DNA of 64,000 nt from Acestrorhynchus altus (taxonomy: Eukaryota > Chordata > Actinopteri > Characiformes > Acestrorhynchidae). Below, piece by piece: positions 1 through 12,752 of the stretch. A program made the position numbers and the translations under genes. The notes under the pieces were generated by a model that ran no database searches, had not been told where the DNA came from, and saw only the letters and a list, made by a program, of their open reading frames with translations. Every line of letters begins with the position of its first letter. Positions within the stretch are counted from its first letter, which is position 1. Location of the stretch: positions 24,317,069 through 24,381,068 of the forward strand of contig CM067506.1 of assembly GCA_034509495.1 (NCBI GenBank). The letters run 5' to 3'.

Positions 1-593
1 ACACAGCACTGTCCTGCCTGCTTCACCAGAGTTATGTCCTGTAGTTAGTATAGTGCTGAGCTCAGAGTAGGGATGAGAGAAATGCTATTTTCTCTAGTCA
101 GTAGAGCATCAAAATGATTATGAGCTGTTATTTTCAGGTAAAATTCTATATAATTTTGCTTTGAAAAAGAACTTGAGATATTTTAAAGCCATATTACACA
201 TGTATGTGTTAAAATGATCGAGAACAACACATAATACAGTCATGCTTCAGTAACTGTGTAAAACGACACTATAATCCTTTACTAAGAGAAGACAAAACTG
301 GGTGAAATATGCAAAATCATTTGAACGAAAGCACGCCTATTATTCAAAAATAGGAGTAAAATGAATGCTTTAATCCTGAACCTTTGCTTGGAAGCTTTTC
401 TTCGCAGTCTGCATTTTCTGAAAGGGCAATGAATAGATGAGTGTGTCAGCTTTAGTTAAGGGAGGAACATGGAACAATGCAGGGTGCGCTGGACTGAAAG
501 CTTTCTTTGATGTCTCTATATTAGCTGCTGTTTCATGTGCAAAGCAGAGGCCATGTGTTCTCTCTTTATATTCTCATTTGCCAAGCTGGGCAA

Positions 594-596
<3 letters not shown>
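1..596. other. AT-rich single-copy sequence, nothing recognised
   Basis: No repeat family, exon or RNA gene was recognised in this stretch. The open frame starting near 437 runs into the CA array downstream and is explained by that array. Confidence 0.5.

Positions 597-681
<85 letters not shown>
597..681. repeat. (AC)n microsatellite, about 42 units
   Basis: An uninterrupted AC dinucleotide tract of about 84 bp. Open frames reading as Thr-His or Cys-Val repeats across it are artefacts of the array. Its length and purity suggest it is polymorphic. Confidence 0.98.
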
Positions 682-685
<4 letters not shown>

Positions 686-1219
686 CTGAGCACTTGTAAC
701 CAGTTGTCATCTATTTCACTGTTTGGATTTCTGAGTGAGTTGTTTATTAGGTCAATCACAAACACTTATTTCATGTTATGTGAAGACAGCTTATTAAAAT
801 GTATCACTATAACCATGAAGTCATGGGCTGATTGTAGGTCCAGGATAAACAGGACAAATGAAACTGGTAAAGATACTGCAAACATCAGTTCATTTGCAAA
901 GACCAGTTTTATGTGAGCAAGATTATTAGGACAATCTTAATGAGACAAAGCATATTATCAGAGATAGATTAAAATTTACACGACGTCTCTCAAGACAGCA
1001 ACTGTCAATTTCATTTTTTTTATGATAGTTTTCCAGATTTTACCACAGGTTTTCTCTGTTGGTGTTTGCTCTAAGGGATCTCTTCTCTCTCTCTCCTTTA
1101 GGTTTTTGGGTCATGGTCTTGCTTGCTTCATGATGAGTTCCTCTCAGTTAGATTGGATATATTTCTCTGCATTTATGTATGAGAGCTGCATAAACTCTAA
1201 GGCATTTCAATGTTTGTGG
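682..1219. other. Spacer between two microsatellites, nothing recognised
   Basis: AT-rich sequence with a short CT-rich run near 1081-1097. No mobile element or exon was recognised. Confidence 0.5.
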
Positions 1220-1295
1220 TTCTTCTTCTTCTTCTTCTTCTTCTTCTTCTTCTTCTTCTTCTTCTTCTTCTTCTTCTTCTTCTATTTCTTCTTCT
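1220..1295. repeat. (TTC)n trinucleotide array
   Basis: Pure TTC units run to about 1283, then one imperfect unit (TATTTC) and a few more. The strand is entirely pyrimidine apart from that one A. Such homopurine-homopyrimidine mirror repeats are a known sequence type for triplex (H-DNA) formation. Poly-Phe and poly-Arg open frames here are artefacts. Confidence 0.97.
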
Positions 1296-1357
1296 GACTC
1301 TTAGTGCTGAAGACTGATTTTCATCTGTCAGTATCTTATTTGCTTTTATTGTGAATA

Positions 1358-1419
1358 GGGTCACAGTGGATTCAGAGCCCACTTGGACAGTTCGCTAGTC
1401 CATTGTACCACAAACACAC

Positions 1420-1499
<80 letters not shown>

Positions 1500-1504
1500 A
1501 CACA

Positions 1505-1587
<83 letters not shown>

Positions 1588-1797
1588 ACCTATGGGCAAT
1601 TTAGCATTGCCAATTCATCTACCATGTGCATTTTGGGAGGTGGGAGGAAACCAGAGAACCTGGAGGAAACCTTGCATGGATGGACACGGGGGGACTTACC
1701 AAACTCCTCACAAACAGTGACCTGAGTGGGGGACAGGGATCAAACATACAACCCCAGGCTCCTGAAGCTGTGTGACACACATCATTGTGCCACCCTA
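1358..1797 (-). mobile_element. tRNA-derived SINE, minus strand, with internal microsatellite
   Basis: Read on the minus strand, the element opens with a tRNA-like head near 1797-1735. It has a box-A-like GGTGGCACAATGATG and a box-B-like GTTTGATCC. A body follows with the phrases TTTCCTCC and CCTCCCA that I know from a common fish SINE, then a very long TG tract, and then a tail ending near the reverse complement of GGATTCAGAGCCCAC at about 1369-1383. In the family as I remember it, the central TG tract is only a few units long. Here it has expanded to about 180 bp. The head is diverged, so the copy is old. Family assignment is from memory. Confidence 0.7.
1411..1589. repeat. Interrupted (CA)n array inside the SINE
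   Basis: About 179 bp of CA units, broken by three or four single-base changes (CATACA near 1424, 1430 and 1494, CTCA near 1506). It is the longest dinucleotide array in the window and lies within the SINE body. Confidence 0.97.
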
Positions 1798-3905
1798 TTT
1801 TAATGGCCTCTAAAATATTTCTCTCAAAGCCGTCTTTGAATGGTGGATTGTGATGCCTCCACTCTTGCCCTAGAGGTGATTGCTGTTTTCACTGATTATT
1901 GTTTTGGGTTTTTTGGTTCTGGCTCTGATCAATTTCTTTTTCACAACAAGTGGAGGACAAATTTGGGTTCAATCGCAGAGTAGACATTCAGAACTTATCA
2001 TTGTTATAAAACAATCAGACATATCACAGCTGTGCAGCAAAAAAACATTTCAGTATTATGTTCCAAAGGTTTTGCCTAGTCAAAGATGGGGTGAGTTTAA
2101 ACAAATGATGCTGAGTTTTAAGACTTTTAAAAGCACACTAACTTTAGAGAAGGAAAATGTTCATATAAAACAGCCTGATGTAAGTGTGGGACATTTACAT
2201 TGACATTCAAAACATCATATGATAGCAGTATATTAACTGATTATAAAGTGGCGGTACCTCAGGGGGCTTGGGAACATCCTTGTAAGAGAAGTGGAACACT
2301 GGTCAGTGTACTCATGGCAAGGTGATGATTGGCTCATCTAGGACCATCTAGCTAGAAATGCCCATGTGATCGGACAAGAAACTCCGTCAGAAATCACATT
2401 TACAGTCAATGCATGAAGCTTCACATGCATATCCCACAGATAAGTGCAATATTATTTCGTTTCTATGGGATATGGAAGAGTGCCAAGAGTGCCTCTGTTA
2501 ACACCACGCTACTAGACACAGTGCCCCACCTGGACTCATGAGGTTGCTAACTGGGTCCTTGAACACTGGCAAAATGATGCATGGTTACAGTACCAGTTTT
2601 TTCAAGCTGATGGCAGGGTGCCATGAGCATACTGGCCAGTGCTATGCCTCACTCACAAGATAGCACCTCACAACATGGGCATTCCTAAGCTGTCACCTGT
2701 GGTAACCCCAATTCATGTATGATTTACCTACTGCTCTCCTCTGTCTTTTGACTAGTCTTAACTATTCTTTCTCCACAACATAATGTCATTATTCCTCATA
2801 ACTGGCTGTTCCTCCATCAGAGAATATAACACATAGATAAAGCCATTGCAAGGAATGAAAATTCCAGACTAGCAAATAGAAAAGAATTAGAATGAGAATA
2901 ATCTACAATCAAATCACTTTCATAGTTTATTCCAATATGAAGATAGATTATATTCACAGCATCACCCCACCAGACTGCAGGAGATTCTTATGAAATCTTT
3001 TCAGTGCTCACTTCCACACATTTGAGATGAAGTGAACAGGTTTTTCCAGCATGTCATGAAATGCAAAATGGAAAAAGTCGCACATTTAAAAACACTTTAA
3101 ATCAACCCAACAAATTTAGAATTAGTGTTTCTTTTTTATTGTATGTCAAACTCATACCGACAGTCACAACTGTCTCCTATGTTTTTCAAGTGTGCTGTAG
3201 GTAAAGAATTATAGGTGAGTGAAAGGTGCAAATGATACACCAGATGAGTCTTTCAAATTCTACCCTTCCCACTTACTAATTGCAGCTGACAACTCACAAA
3301 CAACCTGTAGTTGCAATGTGGGGATTTTCCAATACACCCACTGCTGATGCAGGTCCCTCTAGAGAAGTATTTCTGGAATGATGATGCTCAATCCAATACT
3401 TTTGGGAAAAGTTGGGGTTGAGGTGGGGTGGTGATGCCTGATTGAACTCAACTATTAATTGGCAGGTTTAGCAGATTTATTATTGCAGTGACATCAGTAA
3501 ACTGTGCATCACGAAGCTGGCATTCCAACCATACAGGATCTACTCTTTTTAGGTTAATTTTGGAAAACAATACTAATCAGTCAGATAGTTAATTATAAAC
3601 ATCAGTTTTTCCATCCAAGTAATGAATAATTCATGCCTTATAACCAAAATGTTTTCAAGGAAACCCAGTCTAATACCATAATACCCTTAAACCCTAACCC
3701 CCTAATCTAATATATTCAGTGGAGTAATGTTTACAAAACATCTTGATTTTATTTCTCTTTTGTGAAGTCTTCAGCTGTGAGAAATCCCCAATCCTCAACA
3801 AAAGACTTATAGTAGTTTATAGTATGGGTCTGCTGTTACACTGGGAACAAATCACTATTGTACCCCTTGTACATCCTTGCACAGTGTACCAAAAAGGAGT
3901 TTTTT
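1798..3905. other. No gene recognised; unassigned patch near 2240-2720
   Basis: Mostly AT-rich unique-looking sequence. The stretch 2240-2720 is richer in GC and CpG-free, and reads like an old interspersed repeat, but I could not name it. CCCTTAAACCCTAACCCC near 3684-3701 is telomere-like only by resemblance. The open frame 1880-2203 has no recognisable domain. Confidence 0.4.
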
Positions 3906-3924
3906 TGTGTGTGTGTGTGTGTGT
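3906..3924. repeat. Short (GT)n tract
   Basis: About nine GT units following a short T run. Confidence 0.9.
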
Positions 3925-4517
3925 ATGTCTTCTGTCACACATGGCTAAGTGATGGAGCATTGTGACAGTCACTAAATAAAAGCGTGGGTGCTAAGGAGGA
4001 AGAGGGGCTTTATTTCTGCAACAGTAAACAGTGTAATCTCCACCCGCTGTTTCCTTTCCCCTCTCGCTGCGTGATGGATCTCCCACTCTGGATGTTGTTT
4101 CTGCTCAGACTCTTGATGAACCCCCAGCAGCAGATGTGGGGTGCACTTGAAGGAAATGGAACTGCTTAAACGATGTGCATGAAACAGCACCTTATGGCCA
4201 AGTAAAGAACATATGAATGGCCTGCATAGACTAAAGTATATATTAAAGCAGAGGAAAAGTCCCTTAAATCAATGAAGTTCAGTGACAAAGACATGTTGGG
4301 GGACTGAAGTGGCTTTTTAGTTTAACACTGGAAAAACAAAGCTTTGTAACTAAAGAATAAACGGACTGACAGTACAGTATATGCAAATCATAGCAACTTA
4401 ATGTCATGCCTTTAAAGACAAAAAACCTCCTTTCACCTCTTGGGAATGCAAGAGTGGGTATTTGTTGGGGAGGGAAGGGGGTCTGTAGTGTTTTAGGTTA
4501 CTATGGAATAACAAATA
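3925..4517. other. Spacer, nothing recognised
   Basis: No recognisable element. Two overlapping open frames near 3984-4190 lie on opposite strands and look accidental. Confidence 0.45.
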
Positions 4518-4880
4518 CAGTGCATCCAGAAAGTATTCACAGCGTTTCATATTTTTAATGTTAAAGCCTCATTCTATAATGGATTAAGTTTTGGATTAAC
4601 AACAAATATAACGTACATAAGTATTCACAGCCTTTGTTTCCACTGATCATCCTTTAGATGTTTCTACAGCTTGATTAGAGCACACCTGTGGTAAATTCAG
4701 TTGATTGGGCATGATTTGGAAAGCCATGAAATCTAAGGAATATTCTGTAGACCTCCAAGACAGGAGTGTATTGAGACACAGATCTGGGGAGGGGTACAGA
4801 AACATTTCTGCACATTGGTCTTCATTATCTGTAAATGGAAGAAGTCTGGAAATACCAGGACTTTTCCTAAAACAGCCCAT
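4518..4880 (+). mobile_element. Tc1/mariner element, 5' part only (IR/DR type)
   Basis: The fragment starts right after a TA with CAGTGCATCCAGAAAGTATT, the terminal repeat of a well-known fish Tc1 family. The core AAGTATTCACAGC occurs at 4531-4543 and again at 4619-4631. This is the paired direct-repeat arrangement typical of IR/DR-type Tc1 elements. From about 4725 the plus strand encodes the transposase N-terminus with the phrases SVDLQDR and RHRSGEGYRNISA, which belong to the paired-like DNA-binding helix-turn-helix. The reading frame then breaks, and similarity is lost after about 4880. The catalytic domain and right terminal repeat are missing, so this is a dead 5' fragment. Confidence 0.85.
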
Positions 4881-6689
4881 TTTCATCTCATCTTTCTTCT
4901 CTAAAGAAGGGTATGTCATTTGATATCCATTGTCTAATTCCAACTTTAGATTGTGGGTCTGCCATATTGTTAATGGAACTTTAATCTTTAACCATATTTA
5001 ACCATGTTCTTAACTAGGAATGAAATGACTCACTGTCCTGGCTGGAAAAAGCTGTCTGCAGGACCTTTATCATGCCCTTTCTGCTTAATACATGCTTTGG
5101 ATGAATTGTAATCAAACATACATAAACTGCACTATTACTGTTGAAACATTCACTTACTGGACAAACTGGGAATCTGCTATAAGCTCAATGAAGGCTGTGT
5201 GAGACACACTTGGTCTGGGGAAAGCACATGACCAATGAGTAGCCATGTCCTCCTCTTGTTGCTACTGCACAGACACTGGTTCCAATTTTGACAACATGGC
5301 AGACAATTCTGGCTTCATTTCTGTGAAATGGAAGGAAAGAAACGGCAGCGTTTTTTCCAGATGAAAAAACATACAGAGTTGCACAGTCTTCCATAAGGGG
5401 GGCTTAAAATGTAATTTGTATTTACAGCAGTTGTAAAAAATGAACTTGCACACCCTAACTTTAGGGGGAGCTTAAGAGCAAAAAACAATTTAATGCGTAA
5501 ATTAAAATATGCAGCCTCAAACTCTGACACTGTATTCATACTTTCATTGTCAAAAGTACAATTAAGCCACAGTATATCTACTCTCAGCTCTTAACCAACT
5601 GTTTTAGGAATTTCAGTTACAGTCTCACTCTAGAATAGAAATCTGCACTAAATTATTAAATCTATAAACTGTACATCATATATGCATACACACAAAAACC
5701 ATGTTAAAAGAACATTGGCAACAAAAAATACATATATGTGTGTGTCTACACGTCTGTTCATGTTTGTATGTCATGATTAGCTATCAAAGAGAACAAAGTG
5801 AAGGTACACAACAGTAGCTTAGGAAGTGTGTGGTGACATCAGTGTGGAAGCGTGTCTGGCAGGATGTGTGCTTATTGAGGGCTGACCAGTGAAGCGTCTT
5901 CTCTCAATTCTTCCACTCCTCTGAGCACAGCAACTCAAACAATAGAAGCATTTATATATTTACTGCAGTCTAGAGACCAACACAGATGCATTTATCCATG
6001 CCAGCTATTAATAGCCTCTACTACTACAGTGCATGAATGATGTGAATCAAAGACAAGGATAAACGATTACAGAACAGTTGAGGTGCTGTGGGATGGTAGA
6101 CAGGAAATTAGGACAAATGGTGTTTGTTTTAAATGACACAAGTATCAAACAGCCCTAAATGCTAAGATAACTGAGGGACCATGTTTGTGAGTGCTCTATC
6201 TGCAGTAGTTCATGAAGAGTAAGCAGAAAGGAAATGGACTAGATCAGAATGGGCACTGAGCTGTAAATGGCGATTGTGGTTAATTGGGACTATATTGTTG
6301 CATTATCTGTATATTAGGTTTTCACAGGACATGTCTCATTGGTATGGTGATAGGATTATAAATCAAACTCCAAAATAATTGGGGCAAAGACAAGGAAACA
6401 TAATCTTTGAACACAAGTTGTTCATTAGAAACAGAGTAGGGGGAGCTTGTGATGAGGTGCTATGGATTGTAGGGACAAACAACGTGAGGTGAGAGACCTT
6501 AGCTTCATTAATGGTGATTTACTGGACCTAAAAAAAACCAGCATAAAAAAAGAAATAACAAAGATGCAGCTTTATCCAAATATTTACTAAGAGCAGTGGG
6601 AGATTTGAGGTGCATACTGTGGCACTAGAGTGTTTGTTCTAACTTTTTACTATTATTTTTGTTTCTGACCTGAAGCTTGACCTGAAGTT
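4881..6689. other. No gene recognised
   Basis: AT-rich sequence. The patch 5160-5480 has three overlapping minus-strand open frames and may be an old repeat, but no domain is recognisable. Short imperfect CA/TG runs occur near 5680-5770. Confidence 0.4.
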
Positions 6690-6905
6690 GATTAGGCTAA
6701 GCGTGATTAATCACACTTCCTAAATTCACATGTATTTATTGAGCAAAATTATCCAATATTAAATTTAAGTATGTGAATCATTACTTTCAGCAATACCCTT
6801 AGCCAGGTGTTTCCAGTAACTGGTGATCAATTTTTTGCAACAGGTTGGAGAACATTTGACCCATTCCTGCTTACAAATCTGCTTCAACTCAAGAGAGGTC
6901 TGCCT
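6690..6905 (-). mobile_element. Tc1-like transposase C-terminus and 3' flank, relic
   Basis: On the minus strand about 6905-6790 translates to a segment containing LELKQICKQEWVKCSP followed by TCCKKL and a stop soon after. This matches the extreme C-terminus of fish Tc1 transposases, where a pattern like ELEEFCKEEW..IP..RC..L is usual. Sequence past the stop toward 6690 is probably element 3' untranslated region. The DNA-binding and catalytic regions are not present upstream, so the copy is 5'-truncated or fully decayed. It is a different Tc1 family from the fragment at 4518. Confidence 0.6.
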
Positions 6906-8461
6906 AAAATATTATTTGATGCACTCTTGGAGTGATTTTTGCTGGATGAGCACTTCTTGAGAGAGCAATAAAGGTGTTGAATTTCCTTCATTTCAATAGC
7001 ATCTGCCTCAGAGTGGATTGGTGGAGGCCAACTGTAAATTTCACATTCTTTGTATATTCTTGTTGACTCAACAATAACACACTACCTCAGAGTTCGATTG
7101 GTTTGTAATTCAATGCATGACATAGCATTTATGTGGAATGTTAGCTATCAGTATCTGACTGTCATGAATGTCTCACTAAGTTTGCTGTTCAGTGTATAGT
7201 ATACAGTGTATACTAAGTGTGAATTAGGTAATGTCAGAGGAAAAACTGGCAGAATGCCAGAATCTAACAGAATGTAACTTTGGTAAAGTGCTGTGTGATC
7301 AAAGTCATATTTGCGTGTAAAATCCTGTAATACTCTTCAGATGTCATTTCCGTATATCTCAGTCTGTCCAGAAATACATGTAATAAGTGCAAGTCCAAAA
7401 GCAAGGAATGCCAATTTTTGTATAACACATAGACCTATAACACAAAGACCTCAAATAAAAGCAGGACTCTCCTTTCAGCCATAAATGCAATGGAACAGGG
7501 GAAGGTCAGGGACTCATCTGTAATTCAGAGCACATGCCCTCACACCTCCCGCCCCCCAATGACCTGTTCATTTATTGAGCAAAGGAAACTAAAGATAATG
7601 ATGTGCTACTATGATACCATAGCCCAATGGAGAAAGGTCTTTTTACCAATAGGAACAAGGTGAGTGCACTGTGTTTAATAGCTGAATCATCCTCTGTTTA
7701 TTTATTAGCAGTGCACCATGCTGAGAGTGCAGAGGGAAGAGGTAAATGTATTCATGGGCCAGCCATCCAAATAACTATTTGTCACTTTATGGGGTGCAAA
7801 TGACCACTGGTGCTCATATCATTTGAATAATGTATGCCGCTTGCCGAGGGGTAATCTAGTTGGTGGAATGACACACAGGGCAACGGTGGCTGCAGGGCAG
7901 GGCTGATATTTGTGGCCCCAGAGGGGTCAGGTTTGTGTTCCCGACCTTAGATTAGGAAGCAGCTCAGCACTGGAATAACTCAAAAATACTCACCTGACAA
8001 CTCATCCTCCATCACTGTGAATCCTCTGGCATTGGTAATATCTCAGAAGATTTGATTCTGTTCCCAAATTGCTGCAGGATGTGAACATACTGAGAGTCCA
8101 GTCTGACTGCTTTCTTACACTGAGTCAGCTGCGTGATGTGAAACACACTCTGAAATCTAATCAGAGCTTCATTTATTTCGAATACCACCATTGTTCTTTT
8201 CACATCAGCACAAAATAACTTTTAAAAGAGCAGTTTGAGACTGAATACATGCAGCAATCGATAGACCTGTAAAATTAAATTAGCTCTGACACCAGTTATC
8301 TGGAATAGAGGACAGTCAGCACAAATCAAATGATACAGTATTAATCTGCAGAGCTTGTATTTATTTCATTATTTGTTTTAAGAAGAAACTGAAACTAAAA
8401 TGCAACTTATCACAAATGTGTATGGTACAAACCAGTACTGTATCTAAAATCTTATGGGCAA
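6906..8461. other. No gene; possible conserved non-coding stretch near 7740-7930
   Basis: The interval 7740-7930 is locally GC-richer and complex in sequence, free of repeats, and looks less decayed than its surroundings. That is only an impression of a conserved non-coding element. The rest shows nothing recognisable. Confidence 0.3.
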
Positions 8462-8471
8462 CCCCCCCCCA

Positions 8472-8545
<74 letters not shown>
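8462..8545. repeat. C9 homopolymer followed by (AAC)n array
   Basis: Nine C residues are followed by about 25 uninterrupted AAC/CAA units, ending near 8545. The poly-Leu open frame on the minus strand is the array read as TTG or CTG-like codons. Confidence 0.97.
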
Positions 8546-10715
<2,170 letters not shown>

Positions 10716-11081
10716 ACTCTATTTGGACAATAGTATTGGGACACATACTCATTTAGTTGTATTTTTTCTGAAATCAAGAGTATTAAAAAAGAGTTTATCC
10801 TGCTTCCTTTTTGGGAGTATTCCTATGATGGTTGCTTGAGTGAGAAGTGCATTAGTAAAGTCAGGTTGTTGGATAATTAACATTCCAACTCATCCCCAAA
10901 TTATTGGGTAAAGCATCATCATTCCAGAGAACACAGTTCCACTGCTCCACAGCTCAATGCTCGGGAGATTTATACCCCTCTAGTCTACAACTAATATTGG
11001 ACCGGGTGCCAATAAATTCATTCTTATCTACTCCAGAGAGTCCTATTCAATTTGCATTACTTCTATACAGTGATTAGACAG

Positions 11082-11146
<65 letters not shown>

Positions 11147-11238
11147 ATTTGCACATCTGTGTCAGCAATAGGTGCAACTTAAAGTAGCTAAAATTAATTC
11201 ATCAGAAGAGGTGTTCACAAATATTTGGGCATATAGTC
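10716..11238 (+). mobile_element. MITE, family A copy 1 (near full length)
   Basis: The copy begins with a decayed terminal repeat (CTCTATTTGGACAATAGTAT) and ends with ATTTGGGCATATAGTC, which is its imperfect inverted counterpart. The body shares ordered blocks with the other family A copies in this window: GAGTTTATCCTGCTT, ATTCCAGAGAACACAGTT, CCACTGCTCCACAGCTCAAT, a GGTGCCAATA block, CCAGAGAGTCCTATT, and CATTTGCACATCTGTGTCAG. No open frame is present, so it is non-autonomous. A GT array of about 61 bp sits at the position where other copies have only a few GT units. The superfamily is not certain from the sequence. Confidence 0.8.
11085..11145. repeat. (GT)n array inside MITE family A
   Basis: About 30 pure GT units directly before GCATTTGCACATCTG. 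That is the point at which the MITE family carries a short GT seed. Confidence 0.97.
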
Positions 11239-12589
11239 TATTGTGAAAGGGCTAATTTGGAGACGGCCACAGTATGTTGTCTTGATTTCTTATGGACATT
11301 ATAAGGATGTTATAGGGGGTAAAACTTGAAATAGTTTAGGGAACAGAAATGTAAGAAACTAATCTGTATGAAAGACATGTTGTAAACGTATTGACATGCT
11401 GACAAAATCCCATAACTTTAGGCTTGTCTGTGAATAATACAGTAAAGTGTGTAATGCAACAATTCAGCAAACATCTGATTCATATTGTTCCCTAATATCT
11501 CAAATGTAGTCCATCAGCCACCAATGTTTTTATTCACTTGGAGTTTACGTCTTTAGTATTTCACTGTAGCCATGAGGCTAATGTAGCTAACAAGTAATGG
11601 AGGGTTGTAAATAGTGCACTGTGCAAACTTCATGACTAAGGCTGCATTCACACAGACGTGCCCCAATCTGTCTATACGAGTTGGTGTAGGCTGGGACTTT
11701 AGTCAGTGACTGAGAAATTAAACGAAATGGAGGGCACAGAGCTGCGTAATACAATTGCATAAGACATAACAGGGCAGCAGCTTGACTCACATGTCTTTTT
11801 TGTTGCTGGTTTTGTTTATGAGTTTACATGCTTGCTTACATCACTTTCTGTCCATACAAATTCACACTGTTAACCAGCAACACAAGTCAAAACACTCTTT
11901 ACTTCTATCAAAATTCAAGTGACGTAGTCTTTAACAGGCTTGTTTGGTTTCAGACACAGTTCTGAAAATTAAAATGGGTTATTTGGATTTTTTTTTAGTG
12001 TAAGTGAACAAAATTCTTTAAAAAGAAAGAAAGAAAAATGGGACAAATATTAACTTTATTATTTAAATTTCACTTCTTTTGTAAACTTTTGTAAAAGGGG
12101 ATACTTAGTTATTTCTGAAGTACATTTGATTTTGTTTATACTCATATTGTTATGTTTGCAGTTTCAAGGTAAGAATTTAATTGGGGTTTAACCTAAAGGT
12201 CACATGTTGGTCCTGAGAAGATTATGTGTTTATAATAAATACTTACCCAAGGACTGAGAAATCAAACTGATTAACAAGGGACACTTGCAAAAGTAATACC
12301 TAAAATCACTTACCAGAAAACTGTTTATTCTTTAATTTTGTTTATACTTGGGGAATATTTTATTGGGATATATATTTTTTCTTTATTTTATTTACATATT
12401 TGTCTTTTGCACCATTGTGAGGTCTACCTTTAAAAACTACTACTAAGTTCTCTTTTATTCTTAATATTTTATTCTTTTATTTAGCCTTTTATTTCCACTT
12501 TTCCCTGAGCAAACTGGCTTATTAAGCATTTCGATTTCTAGTGTAGTCGTTTTAAATCTCATGTGAATAGAGGTTGTTTACCTTATTCA
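11239..12589. other. Spacer, nothing recognised
   Basis: AT-rich, with A/T runs near 11985 and 12020-12035. No gene or mobile element was recognised. Confidence 0.5.
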
Positions 12590-12752
12590 AGCAATTATCA
12601 CAGTGCTATTGCACGTACAGTGAATAGATTATGCTTACACACAGGGGAATTTGCCCTCTGCATTCAAACCACACATATGCATTAATGAACTAGGAGTAGT
12701 GAACCAGAAACCTCCAAGTTATAAGGCTGGTTCCCTAACCACCTGGTAGCAG
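12590..12752 (-). mobile_element. Decayed tRNA-type SINE, family B, minus strand
   Basis: Read on the minus strand from 12752 it begins CAGGTGGTTAGGGAACCAGC, corresponding to the tRNA-like head of the better copy at 29805 (CTGGTGGTTAGGGACCCACC). A box-B remnant TCTGGTTCACTAC follows. The tail phrase GAGGGCAAATTCCCCTGTGT matches GAGGACAAATTCCCCTGTGT in that copy. The middle part of the element (the GAGCAAGGCACTTAAC block) is missing here. Confidence 0.6.

Noticed and set aside
437..916. 159-codon open frame
   Set aside because: Its core is the CA microsatellite read as Thr-His, with no domain on either side.
1361..1720. Several open frames of Cys-Val or Thr-His repeats
   Set aside because: All are read through the CA/TG array within the SINE.
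3684..3701. Telomere-like CCCTTAAACCCTAACCCC
   Set aside because: Only about two imperfect units, too short to call an interstitial telomeric repeat.
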